Part shown: piece after piece, positions 44,516 to 52,589 of the stretch
Layout: each line of letters starts with the position of its first letter
How positions within the stretch are numbered: the first letter of the stretch is position 1
Assembly (NCBI RefSeq): GCF_016792905.1
Contig: NZ_JAEULP010000058.1
Span: 1-64,000, forward strand
Length of the DNA stretch: 64,000 nucleotides
DNA from: Tabrizicola sp.
Lineage (GTDB): Bacteria; Pseudomonadota; Alphaproteobacteria; Rhodobacterales; Rhodobacteraceae
Reading direction: 5' to 3'
Program-made: the position numbers and the translations under genes
Notes under the pieces: generated by a model
Told to the model about the DNA's origin: nothing
Databases searched by the model: none
What the model saw: the letters and a program-made list of their open reading frames with translations, nothing else

Positions 44516-44590
44516 GGTCTTAAAAAACCCCTAATGCCCACGCGCAACCCATTGATTTTATTGCCTCGAAAATTCTGTCCACGGTGGACA
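44516..44590 (-). repeat. Convergent-end repeat, copy B
   Basis: About 75 nt between converging choV and topA. Read from topA, TGTCCAC-C-GTGGACA begins one base after the stop, followed by GAATTTTCG, the GCAA/TTGC hairpin and a CTAA/TTAA-N7 box. It aligns without gaps through the 39-nt hairpin core with copies A (27193) and C (57416). Confidence 0.75.
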
Positions 44591-44591
44591 C

Positions 44592-47186
44592 TCATTCCGC
44601 CGCGCTCTTCTTCGCGGTGCCTTTCTTCACGGCCGCTTTCTTCGGCGCGGCCTTCTTCGCCGGAGCCTTCTTCGCCGCAGGCTTGGCCGCCGCCTTCTTC
44701 GGAGCCGCCTTCTTCCTGCCCCCGGATTTCCCCGCCTTCTCGGCGATCAGGACCAGCGCCTCCTCCAGCGTGACCGCCTCCGGCTCCACCCCCTTCGGCA
44801 GGGTCGCGTTCACCTTTTCCCATTTCACATAGGGCCCGTAGCGGCCCGGCATCACCTGGACCTCGCCCCCGTCCGGATGCGCCCCCAGCACCTTTAGGGG
44901 CCCGGCAGGCGCTGCCCGCCCCGCGCCCCGCTGGGCTTTCTGGGCCAGCACCTCGACCGCCCGGTTCATCCCGATGGTGAAGACCTCCTCCACCTCCGGA
45001 ATGTTGGCATAGACCGCCCCGTGCTTCACATAGGGTCCGAACCGCCCGATCCCCGCCTCGACCAGCACGCCATCCGCCGGGTGCTTGCCAACCTCGCGCG
45101 GCAGCGACAGCAAGGCCAGCGCCCGCTCCAGCGTCAACCCATCCGGCGACCAGCCCTTTGGCAGGCTGGCCCGGTCGGGCTTCGGGTTGGCTTCGCTGGC
45201 CTCACCCCGCTGGACATAGGGCCCGAAACGACCTGCCCGCAGACTGATCTCGTTACCCTGTTCGTCCTGCCCCAGAATCCGCCCATCGGAAGCAACGCTT
45301 TCCGCATCCCCGGCCAGCGGCCTCGTATACCGGCACTCGGGATAGTTGCCACAGCCGATGAACGCCCCGCCGGACCGCGCCGTCTTCAGGTGCAGCCGCC
45401 CGGTTCCGCAGGTCGGGCAGACGCGCGGGTCGCCGCCATCGGCGCGGGGCGGGTAAAGATGCGGGGCGAGGAAATCGTCGATTTTTCCCAGCACTTCCCC
45501 GATCCGCAGGTCCGCCGTCTCGGCGATCGCGGCAGAGAAGTCGCGCCAGAACCGTGCCAGCACGTCCTTGTAGTCGCGGTCGCCGGCCGAGACATCGTCA
45601 AGCTCGGTCTCCAGGTCGGCGGTGAAATCATACTCGACATAGCGGTGGAAGAAGTTCGACAGGAAGGCCGTGACCAGCCGCCCCTTGTCTTCCGGGAACA
45701 GCCGGTTCTTGTCCTTCCGCACATATTCGCGGTCGACGATCGTGGTCAGGACGCTGGCATAGGTCGACGGGCGCCCGATCCCCAGTTCCTCCATCCGCTT
45801 GACCAGCGTCGCCTCGGTATAGCGCGGCGGGGGTTGGGTGAAATGCTGGTCGGGGGTGATCGCACCCTTGTCCACCGCTTCGCCCTGCATCACCTGCGGC
45901 AGGCGGCCTTCGTCCTCGTCCTCGTCATCACGGCCTTGGTCGTAGACCTTGAGATAGCCGTCGAACAGGACCACCTGACCATTGGCGCGGAACGCCACCT
46001 GCCCGTCGGGCGAGGCGAGGTCGACCGCCGTCCGCTCCAGCCGGGCGGCAGACATCTGGGACGCGATGGTGCGCTTCCAGATCAGGTCGTAAAGCTTGCG
46101 CTGGTCGTCCTCGACCCGGATTTTCTCCGGCCCAAGGCCCATGTCGGTCGGCCGGATGCATTCATGTGCTTCCTGAGCATTCTTGGCCTTGTTCTTGTAC
46201 ATGCGGGGAGAATCCGGGACGTAGTCCGCCCCGAAGCGACGCCTGATCTCGTCGCGGGCGGCCATCACCGCTTCGGGGGCCATGTCGATGCCGTCGGTTC
46301 GCATATAGGTAATATGCCCCGCCTCATACAGGCGTTGCGCGGCGTTCATGCATTGTTTTGCGCCCATGCCGTATTTGCGGGAGGCCTCCTGCTGGAGGGT
46401 CGAGGTCATGAAGGGCGGCCAGGGGTTGCGGGTCGCGGGCTTCGATTCGACCGCCATCACCTTGAAATCGCGCGACTTCGCGGCCTGCACCGCCAGTTCA
46501 GCGGCCGTGGCGGTGGGGATGTCGAACTTGGTCAGCTTCTTGCCGCCGAGCGTGACCATCCCGGCCTCGAACTCCTGCCCGCGGGGGGTGCGGAAGACGG
46601 CTTTCACGGTCCAGTATTCCTGGGCCTTGAAGGCCTCGATCTCCATTTCCCGCTCGACGATCAGGCGGAGGCAGACGGACTGGACGCGGCCCGCCGACTT
46701 CGCGCCGGGGAGTTTGCGCCACAGGACGGGGGAGAGGGTGAAGCCGACGAGATAGTCGAGCGCGCGGCGGGCGAGATAGGCTTCGACCAAGGGCGTGTCG
46801 ATGTCGCGGGGTTCCTTCATCGCCTTGGTCACGGCGTCTTTCGTGATGGCGTTGAAGGTGACGCGGGCGACGTTTTTCCCTTTTTTCAGAGAGCTTTGCA
46901 GGGCTTCCTTCAGATGCCAGCTGATCGCCTCGCCCTCACGATCAGGGTCGGTGGCGAGAATCAGCGTGTCGTCGGATTTCAGCGCCTCGGCGATGGCACG
47001 GACGTGTTTCTTCGATTCGGGCGCGACTTCCCAAAGCATGTCGAATCCATGCTCGGGGTCGACCGAGCCGTCCTTGGCGGGCAGGTCACGGACATGGCCG
47101 TAGGAGGCGAGGACCGTGAAGTCGGGGCCGAGATACTTGTTGATTGTCTTGGCCTTGGCGGGGGATTCGACGACGACGACTGGCAT
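44592..47186 (-). CDS. topA: DNA topoisomerase I
   Basis: TopA relaxes negative supercoils. The 864-residue protein begins PVVVVESPAKAKTINKYLG (TOPRIM), continues with DPDREGEAISWHL, and has the catalytic tyrosine Tyr294 in GHITYMRTDGIDMAPEA. Near the C-terminus is a four-cysteine zinc ribbon (CPTCGTGRLHLKTARSGGAFIGCGNYPEC), then TOPRIM-C repeats (GRFGPYVQRG, IGRFGPYVKHG, PGRYGPYVKWE) and a Lys/Ala-rich tail of about 45 residues that likely binds DNA. The ATG at 47186 is fixed by the family N-terminus and an AGGA site. Confidence 0.96.
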   Translation of the reverse strand: MPVVVVESPAKAKTINKYLGPDFTVLASYGHVRDLPAKDGSVDPEHGFDMLWEVAPESKKHVRAIAEALKSDDTLILATDPDREGEAISWHLKEALQSSLKKGKNVARVTFNAITKDAVTKAMKEPRDIDTPLVEAYLARRALDYLVGFTLSPVLWRKLPGAKSAGRVQSVCLRLIVEREMEIEAFKAQEYWTVKAVFRTPRGQEFEAGMVTLGGKKLTKFDIPTATAAELAVQAAKSRDFKVMAVESKPATRNPWPPFMTSTLQQEASRKYGMGAKQCMNAAQRLYEAGHITYMRTDGIDMAPEAVMAARDEIRRRFGADYVPDSPRMYKNKAKNAQEAHECIRPTDMGLGPEKIRVEDDQRKLYDLIWKRTIASQMSAARLERTAVDLASPDGQVAFRANGQVVLFDGYLKVYDQGRDDEDEDEGRLPQVMQGEAVDKGAITPDQHFTQPPPRYTEATLVKRMEELGIGRPSTYASVLTTIVDREYVRKDKNRLFPEDKGRLVTAFLSNFFHRYVEYDFTADLETELDDVSAGDRDYKDVLARFWRDFSAAIAETADLRIGEVLGKIDDFLAPHLYPPRADGGDPRVCPTCGTGRLHLKTARSGGAFIGCGNYPECRYTRPLAGDAESVASDGRILGQDEQGNEISLRAGRFGPYVQRGEASEANPKPDRASLPKGWSPDGLTLERALALLSLPREVGKHPADGVLVEAGIGRFGPYVKHGAVYANIPEVEEVFTIGMNRAVEVLAQKAQRGAGRAAPAGPLKVLGAHPDGGEVQVMPGRYGPYVKWEKVNATLPKGVEPEAVTLEEALVLIAEKAGKSGGRKKAAPKKAAAKPAAKKAPAKKAAPKKAAVKKGTAKKSAAE

Positions 47187-47537
47187 GTTTCCTGAAACTC
47201 CCGGCCCTGGAAATGGCGCGGCAACATGTGGGGGATGGGCGGCGGTTGTCAACCGGGGGGTAAGTGTAGCGTCTTTGCGGCGCAGGAAGGGGAGGTCGGC
47301 GCGGTCATGGTTTCGGAGAGGTGAACACCTATCTGCGCAACGGGACGAGAGATAGCAGGTGCGACGCCGCAAGTCGTTGGGGACGCTAAGTTAATCTGTA
47401 AAATAGGGGTGCCTTCCTGGCATCTTCCCTGCGTCTTTACTCCGTCTTCCTTCCGTCTCTACGCGCGTACGGAACGGCAGTCGTTAACCATTCGCCGCGA
47501 ATCGGGGCTGGCCGGGGATGGTGGGTTGGCACCCACC
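47187..47537. other. 351-bp intergenic region between topA and dprA
   Basis: No coding frame or RNA gene is apparent. The topA promoter should lie near 47190-47410, which includes an AT-richer patch around 47385-47405. A GTTAACCATTCG stretch near 47482 resembles half of a CtrA-type box. The GGTGGG/CCCACC palindrome at 47520-47537 abuts the dprA stop. Confidence 0.5.
47520..47537. repeat. GGTGGG/CCCACC palindrome at the dprA stop
   Basis: On the minus strand it reads GGTGGG-TGCCAA-CCCACC directly after the dprA TAG. The 18 nt differ from the copy at 2650-2667 only in the loop (TGCCAA against CGCCAA). Confidence 0.6.
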
Positions 47538-48689
47538 CTACGATACCCGCGCCAGAAGGCCGCCGGGCTGGCGGGAGATGCGGCCGTCAAGCTCCAGCGT
47601 CAGGAGTTCAGGGGCAAGCTGGGCGGACGTGACGTTCAGGTCGCGCATCAGTTGGTCTTCGGCGAGGGGGCTGGGACCAAGGCGGTTCAGGATCATGGAA
47701 TGGAGAAGCGCCACATCCTTCAGCGGGCGCTGGGGGGCAGTGGGGCCGGGCAGCGGGGGAAGGCGCATCTCGGGTTCGGTCTGGGCAGCACCGGGCGCGC
47801 CGAGAGCCTCCAGCACATCCTGCGGCCCGCGCACCAGAAGCGCGCCGTCGCGGATCAGCATGTTGCAGCCCGAGGCGCGGGCGTCGAAGGGGTGGCCTGG
47901 GACGGCCATCACGTCGCGACCATAGTCGAGCGCGGCCTTCGCGGTGATCAGGCTGCCGGATTTCGCCGCCGCCTCGACCACGATGACAGCGCGCGACAGA
48001 CCGGCGACGATGCGGTTGCGCAGGGGGAAGTGGCGGGCCTGCGGTTCAAGTCCGGGGGGGTGTTCGCTGATTCGGCAGCCCGTGGCGTCGAGGGCTGCCG
48101 CAAGGGCGGCATTCTCAGGCGGATAGATCACGTCGATCCCGCCTGCCATCACGGCGACCGTGCGGCCTTCGGCTTCCAGCGCAGCTTCATGTGCGGCGGT
48201 GTCGATGCCGCGGGCAAGGCCGGAGACCACGGTGAAGCCAGCCTCGGAGAGGCCAAGGCCCAGGCGGCGGGCCATGCGGACGCCGAGGGAGGAGGCGTTG
48301 CGGGCGCCGACCATGCCCACGGCGGGGCGGTTGAGGAGGGAGATGTCGCCCAGTGCCCAAAGCACCGGGGGCGCATCGGGGATTTCCATCAGGGCCTGCG
48401 GATAGGCGGGCCCACCATGCAAAAGCAGGCAGGCACCGAGGGCCTTGCCCTGGCTCAGTTCGGCCTGGACGACGCCGACAGGGCAGGCCTCATACTCCTC
48501 CACCCCGGCAGCCCTGGCAATGGCGGGCAAGGCCGCAAGTGCCGCGCGAGCCGAGCCGTGTTCGGCCAGAAGCCGGTGGAAGGTGACAGCGCCCACCCTG
48601 CGGGACCGGATCAGGCGGAGCCGGTCGAAACGGTCATCCTCTGTCCGGGATGTGGGGTGGGATGGGGTGGAAAGCTGCCCGTCCGGCAT
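47538..48689 (-). CDS. dprA: DNA-processing protein DprA
   Basis: DprA binds incoming single-stranded DNA and loads RecA. In Rhodobacter it is also needed by recipients of gene transfer agent DNA. The 383 residues have a SAM-like N-terminus, the Rossmann-like core (VGMVGARNASSLGVRMARRLGLGLSEAGFTVVSGLARGIDTAAHEAALEAEGRTVAVMAGGIDVIYPPEN), IVAGLSRAVIVVEAAAKSGSLITAKAALDYGRDVMAVPG, and a C-terminal winged-helix (LAEDQLMRDLNVTSAQLAPELLTLELDGRI). A perfect TTAA-N7-TTAA site lies 47 bp upstream of the ATG. Confidence 0.95.
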   Translation of the reverse strand: MPDGQLSTPSHPTSRTEDDRFDRLRLIRSRRVGAVTFHRLLAEHGSARAALAALPAIARAAGVEEYEACPVGVVQAELSQGKALGACLLLHGGPAYPQALMEIPDAPPVLWALGDISLLNRPAVGMVGARNASSLGVRMARRLGLGLSEAGFTVVSGLARGIDTAAHEAALEAEGRTVAVMAGGIDVIYPPENAALAAALDATGCRISEHPPGLEPQARHFPLRNRIVAGLSRAVIVVEAAAKSGSLITAKAALDYGRDVMAVPGHPFDARASGCNMLIRDGALLVRGPQDVLEALGAPGAAQTEPEMRLPPLPGPTAPQRPLKDVALLHSMILNRLGPSPLAEDQLMRDLNVTSAQLAPELLTLELDGRISRQPGGLLARVS

Positions 48690-48735
48690 GATGGACCTCG
48701 CCTCGTTCGCTGGTCGCAGCCTGCACCTGCCAAGG

Positions 48736-48750
48736 TTAACGACTGCTTAA
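48736..48750. promoter_or_regulatory. CtrA-type site TTAA-N7-TTAA upstream of dprA
   Basis: TTAA-CGACTGC-TTAA is a perfect match to the CtrA full-site consensus, in the 178-bp gap between divergent dprA and gabT. It is nearer to dprA. CtrA controls competence-like and gene transfer agent functions in Rhodobacteraceae, so control of dprA is plausible. Confidence 0.55.
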
Positions 48751-48791
48751 TCCGGTTGATCCCCGAGGGAAGGATTGAACCCGGCGCAGAT

Positions 48792-48803
48792 ATTTGATCA
48801 AAT
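48792..48803. promoter_or_regulatory. 12-bp palindrome upstream of gabT
   Basis: ATTTGATCAAAT is a perfect palindrome 64 bp upstream of the gabT ATG. It looks like an operator for a dimeric repressor, but no cognate regulator is encoded beside it. Confidence 0.4.
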
Positions 48804-48867
48804 GGCCCAAAGCCCGAGGTCTGAGTCTGGCCTGCGGGGGTACCTACATGTCTCTGGGAGCAAGACC

Positions 48868-50145
48868 ATGCTGAACGCCGAAGTAGCCAAGCGCCGCGAC
48901 GAAGCCATCTCGCGCGGGGTGGGGATGATGACGCAGATCTACGCCGACAAGGCGCTGAACTCGGAAATCTGGGACATCGAGGGCAACCGCTATATCGACT
49001 TTGCCGCCGGGATCGCGGTGGTGAACACCGGGCATTGCCACCCGAAGATCATGGCGGCGGTGGCGAACCAGATGGCGAAGTTCACCCATACCTGCCATCA
49101 GGTGATGCCCTATGAAAACTACATCCGGCTTGCAGAGCGGCTGAACGACAGGGTTCCGGGCAGCTTCAAGAAGAAGACGATCTTCGTGACCACCGGGGCC
49201 GAAGCCTGCGAGAACGCGATCAAGATTGCCCGGATCGCGACGGGCCGCGATGCGGTGATCGCCTTCGGCGGCGGCTTCCATGGCCGGACCTTCATGGGCA
49301 TGGCGCTGACCGGCAAGGTGGAGCCCTACAAGAAGGGCTTCGGCTCGATGATGCCGGGCGTCTTCCACGTCCCGTTCCCGATGGGGCCGCAGGGGATTTC
49401 GACCAAGGACGCGATGGCGGGGATCGAGAAGCTGTTCAAGGCCGATCTCGACCCGGCGCGCGTTGCCGCGATCATCTTCGAGCCGGTGCAGGGCGAGGGT
49501 GGCTTCAACCCGGCGCCGACCGATCTGGTGAAGGCGATCCGCGCTTTGTGCGACCAGCATGGCATCGTGATGATCGCCGACGAGGTGCAGACCGGCTTTG
49601 CGCGCACGGGGAACCTCTTTGCGATGGAGATGCATGGCGTGGCCGCCGACCTGACGACCATGGCCAAGGGCCTGGCGGGGGGCCTGCCGCTGGCGGCCGT
49701 CACCGGCAAGGCGGAACTGATGGACGCGGCCAATCCAGGCGGCCTTGGCGGCACCTATGCCGGGAACCCTCTGGGAATCGCTGCGGCCAATGCGGTGCTG
49801 GACGTGATCGAGGAAGAAGACCTCTGCGCCCGGGCGAACGAACTTGGCAGCCGTCTGAAGCAGCGGCTGGAGGCGATCCGGGCAACGGCGCCGGAGATCG
49901 TGGACATCCGGGGCCCGGGTTTCATGGTGGCGGTGGAATTCGCCAACCCTGGCACCAAGGAGCCCGATGCGGGTTTCACCGGCCGGGTGCGGACCGAGGC
50001 GCTGAAGCGGGGGCTCTTGCTCCTCACCTGTGGCGTCTACGGCAACGTGGTCCGGTTCCTGGCGCCGATCACCATTCCGGACGCGCATTTCGCCGAGGCG
50101 ATGGACATCCTGGAAGCCTCGGTCGCGGCGGCGCGGCAGGGCTGA
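48868..50145 (+). CDS. gabT: 4-aminobutyrate aminotransferase
   Basis: A 425-residue class III PLP aminotransferase that moves the amino group from GABA to 2-oxoglutarate. Landmarks: IWDIEGNRYIDFAAGIAVVNTGHCHPKI, FVTTGAEACENAIKIARIATGRDAVIAFGGGFHGRTFMGMALTGK, FEPVQGEGGFNPAP, IADEVQTGFARTGNLFAME and the PLP lysine Lys267 in TTMAKGLAGGLPLAAVTGK. It has no neighbouring gabD. The ATG at 48868 gives the usual family length; the frame is open further upstream but the region there contains the palindrome at 48792. Related aminotransferases can have similar motifs, so exact substrate is inferred. Confidence 0.9.
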   Translation: MLNAEVAKRRDEAISRGVGMMTQIYADKALNSEIWDIEGNRYIDFAAGIAVVNTGHCHPKIMAAVANQMAKFTHTCHQVMPYENYIRLAERLNDRVPGSFKKKTIFVTTGAEACENAIKIARIATGRDAVIAFGGGFHGRTFMGMALTGKVEPYKKGFGSMMPGVFHVPFPMGPQGISTKDAMAGIEKLFKADLDPARVAAIIFEPVQGEGGFNPAPTDLVKAIRALCDQHGIVMIADEVQTGFARTGNLFAMEMHGVAADLTTMAKGLAGGLPLAAVTGKAELMDAANPGGLGGTYAGNPLGIAAANAVLDVIEEEDLCARANELGSRLKQRLEAIRATAPEIVDIRGPGFMVAVEFANPGTKEPDAGFTGRVRTEALKRGLLLLTCGVYGNVVRFLAPITIPDAHFAEAMDILEASVAAARQG

Positions 50146-50318
50146 CGGAAGGCGAAGGCAAAGATCGTCCCTGCGCAGCGACGGAACGTTTCGGCGGTTT
50201 CGTAGTTGTTGCGGGGACAGCGGTCGGATAATTTCCGCCCATTGTGCCAGAATCCGCCCCCAAGCGCGGGGGAGACAGCTACTGTCCGTCGAGTGACTCA
50301 CAACCTGGAGCAGATACA

Positions 50319-50582
50319 ATGAAACGTTTCCTTCTGACCCTTCCGATCCTGACCCTGGCGCTTGCGGCCTGCACGCCGTCCGAGCAGAACGCGGCGATCG
50401 GCGCCCTGGGTGGGGCGGCGGTTGGCGCGGCGATCTCGTCGGATTCCGACCGGACCAAGGGCGCGATTGCCGGTGCGGCCGTCGGCGTGGTGGCCTCGCA
50501 GCTGATCGGGCCGGCGCCGCAGTCGGGCAAGTGCTACTACCGCGACCAGTACGGCCAGAAATACATCGCGAACTGCCAGTAA
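50319..50582 (+). CDS. Glycine-zipper lipoprotein
   Basis: An 87-residue lipoprotein: signal with lipobox LAAC (KRFLLTLPILTLALAAC), then NAAIGALGGAAVGAAISSDSDRTKGAIAGAAVGVVASQLIG, a YMGG-like glycine-zipper, and a C-terminal GKCYYRDQYGQKYIANCQ with two cysteines. Such proteins sit at the outer membrane; some resemble the OmpA/17-kDa antigen N-terminus. A TGGAG site precedes the ATG. It is monocistronic. Confidence 0.8.
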   Translation: MKRFLLTLPILTLALAACTPSEQNAAIGALGGAAVGAAISSDSDRTKGAIAGAAVGVVASQLIGPAPQSGKCYYRDQYGQKYIANCQ

Positions 50583-50715
50583 GGCGCCTGCGATGACATC
50601 GCTCCGGCCCCGATGCGGGCCGGGGCGCACCGCGCTGCCGGGCACGGCGCGTCGGCCCCTTTCCTGTGCGGACGTGAGCCGCTAGAAGGGCGGGCAATCC
50701 GCCACAGGGCCGTTC

Positions 50716-51447
50716 ATGCCTGACCTTTCACCCGGAATCGAGATCGCCGCCGCCAGCGTCAGGCTGGGCGGGCGTCTGGTGCTGGACGGGCTGACCCTGC
50801 GGCTGAGCGAGGGCCGGATCGGCATTCTTGGGCGCAACGGGTCGGGCAAGACCACGCTTCTGCGGCTGATCGCGGGGCTGGTCGCGGCCGATGCGGGGAC
50901 GGTGCGGGTGGACGGCGCCGACCCCTTTGCCGATCGCCGCGCAGCGCTGGCGGCACTTGGCATCCTGTTCCAGAACCCCGACCACCAGATCCTGTTTCCG
51001 ACCGTCGAGGAGGAACTGGCTTTCGGGCTGGTGCAGCAGGGGTTGTCCGCGGCTACGGCTGCGGAGCGGGTGACGGGGTTGCTGGCGGCGGAGGGGCGGG
51101 CACACTGGGCGAAGGCCCCGGTCTCGACGCTGAGCCAGGGGCAGCGACATTACCTCTGCCTGCTGTCAGTCCTGCTGATGTCCCCCCGCACGATCCTTCT
51201 GGACGAGCCGCTGGCCGGGCTGGACCTGCCGACGCAGGCGCGACTGGCGCGCCGCTTTGCCGACCTGCCGCAGCGGCTGGTGACGATCACCCATGACCCG
51301 GCGGTGCTGGCGGGGTCTGACCGGGTGCTGTGGCTGGAGGAAGGGCGGATCGTGGCGGATGGCCCTCCGGGCGAGGTGGTCCCGGCCTTCATCGCCGAGA
51401 TGGGTCGGATCGGAGCGCGCGATGCTGACGCTGACCTCGCCGGTTGA
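50716..51447 (+). CDS. bioM: Biotin ECF transporter, ATPase BioM
   Basis: A 243-residue ECF-type ATPase. Motifs: Walker A GILGRNGSGKTTLLRL, Q loop GILFQNPDHQILFPTVEEELAFGL (characteristic of ECF A subunits), signature VSTLSQGQRHYLCLLSVLL and Walker B TILLDEPLAGLD. The neighbours BioN and BioY follow directly, forming the known BioMNY biotin importer of Rhodobacter. It powers uptake of biotin, the cofactor of PccA in this window. The stop region overlaps the bioN start by 26 nt. Confidence 0.92.
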   Translation: MPDLSPGIEIAAASVRLGGRLVLDGLTLRLSEGRIGILGRNGSGKTTLLRLIAGLVAADAGTVRVDGADPFADRRAALAALGILFQNPDHQILFPTVEEELAFGLVQQGLSAATAAERVTGLLAAEGRAHWAKAPVSTLSQGQRHYLCLLSVLLMSPRTILLDEPLAGLDLPTQARLARRFADLPQRLVTITHDPAVLAGSDRVLWLEEGRIVADGPPGEVVPAFIAEMGRIGARDADADLAG

Positions 51448-52018
51448 GACCTGGGCGCATCGGCTGGCTGCGGGGGCGAAGCTTGCGGCGCTTGCGGCGG
51501 TGACGACGGGGTTGTTCCTCCTGACCTCGCCGTGGGCCCTGGTCGGATCTTTCACTGCGGCCGTCGTGCTGTACCTGACAGGCGGCGGGCGGTTTGCGCT
51601 GACGGGCCTGCGGCAGCTGGCCCCGCTCTGGCCCTTCGTGGTGATCGTGGGACTCTGGCACCTCTGGACAGGGGATATGACCGGCGGCGCGGTGATCCTG
51701 CTGCGCATGGTCACGGCGGTGGCGCTGGCGAATTTCGTCACGATGACAACGCGGCTTTCGGACATGCTGGCGGTCTTCGAGCGGCTCGCGCGTCCCCTTG
51801 CGCCGATCCTGCCGCCGCGACGGTTGGCGCTGGCCTTCGCGCTGGTGATCCGCTTCATCCCGGTGATGCTGGAGCGGATGGGGCAGATCCGGCAATCCTG
51901 GTCCGCCCGGTCGCCCCGCCGCCCGCGCTGGCGGGTCATGGTTCCGGCGACGCTGGCGGCCTTGGACGATGCGGACCGGGTGGCCGAGGCCTTGCGTGCG
52001 CGGGGCGGGGCTGGTTAA
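51422..52018 (+). CDS. bioN: Biotin ECF transporter, transmembrane coupling protein BioN
   Basis: A 198-residue T component (CbiQ-like) with about five helices: RLAAGAKLAALAAVTTGLFLLTSPWALVG, LWPFVVIVGLWHLWTGDMTGGAVILLRMVTAVALANFVTMTT. The coupling helices include RLARPLAPILPPRRLALAFALVIRFIPVMLERMGQIRQSWSARS, carrying an Ala-Arg-like motif for contact with the ATPase. It starts inside the end of bioM, so the two are coupled, and bioY follows 25 bases later. Confidence 0.9.
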   Translation: MLTLTSPVETWAHRLAAGAKLAALAAVTTGLFLLTSPWALVGSFTAAVVLYLTGGGRFALTGLRQLAPLWPFVVIVGLWHLWTGDMTGGAVILLRMVTAVALANFVTMTTRLSDMLAVFERLARPLAPILPPRRLALAFALVIRFIPVMLERMGQIRQSWSARSPRRPRWRVMVPATLAALDDADRVAEALRARGGAG

Positions 52019-52043
52019 AGGGCGAAAACCAACGGGGGACCAG

Positions 52044-52586
52044 ATGGAACGCAACCTGACGCATATCGCCCTTTTCGCCGCGCTGATCGCGGTTCTCGGG
52101 CTGATCCCGAAGATTGATCTGGCCGCCGGCGTGCCGATCACGGCACAGTCGCTGGGGATCATGCTCTGCGGCACCGTGCTGGGGGCCAAGCGCGGGGCGC
52201 TGGCGGTCCTTCTGTTCCTGGGGCTGGTGGCGGCCGGACTGCCGCTGCTCTCCGGCGGGCGGGGCGGAATCGGCGTCTTTGCCGGGCCATCGGTCGGCTT
52301 CCTGGTGGGCTTCCCCGTCGCGGCCTTTGTCGCGGGCTGGGTGATGGAGCGCACGACCCTGTCGCCCGCCGTGGCGGCGACGGCGGCCAGTGTCATCGGC
52401 GGGATCGGCGTGTTGTATGTCTTCGGCATCATCGGCATGGCCGTGGTGCTGGGCAAGACCCTGGGCGAGGCGGCCTTCCTGGCCGGAGCCTTCCTGCCGG
52501 GTGATGCCGTCAAGGCGGTGATTGCGGGTCTCGTCACGCAAAGCCTGTCGCGGATGCGGCCTGCCTCGCTTCTGTCGCGGGCCTGA
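52044..52586 (+). CDS. bioY: Biotin ECF transporter, substrate-binding protein BioY
   Basis: The 180-residue S component binds biotin in the membrane. Six helices are visible, with family motifs VPITAQSLGIMLCGTVLGAKRGALAVLLFLGLVAAGLPLLSGGRGGIGVFAGPSVGFLVGFPVAAFVAGWVME and FLPGDAVKAVIAGL. A GGGGGA site precedes the ATG. It ends three bases from the stop of the converging thiolase gene. Confidence 0.93.
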   Translation: MERNLTHIALFAALIAVLGLIPKIDLAAGVPITAQSLGIMLCGTVLGAKRGALAVLLFLGLVAAGLPLLSGGRGGIGVFAGPSVGFLVGFPVAAFVAGWVMERTTLSPAVAATAASVIGGIGVLYVFGIIGMAVVLGKTLGEAAFLAGAFLPGDAVKAVIAGLVTQSLSRMRPASLLSRA

Positions 52587-52589
52587 ATT

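Noticed and set aside
50178..50206. EcfG-like promoter (GGAAC-N17-GTT) upstream of the glycine-zipper lipoprotein
   Set aside because: The match is weak and the general stress sigma factor EcfG is not typical of Rhodobacterales; it is likely chance.
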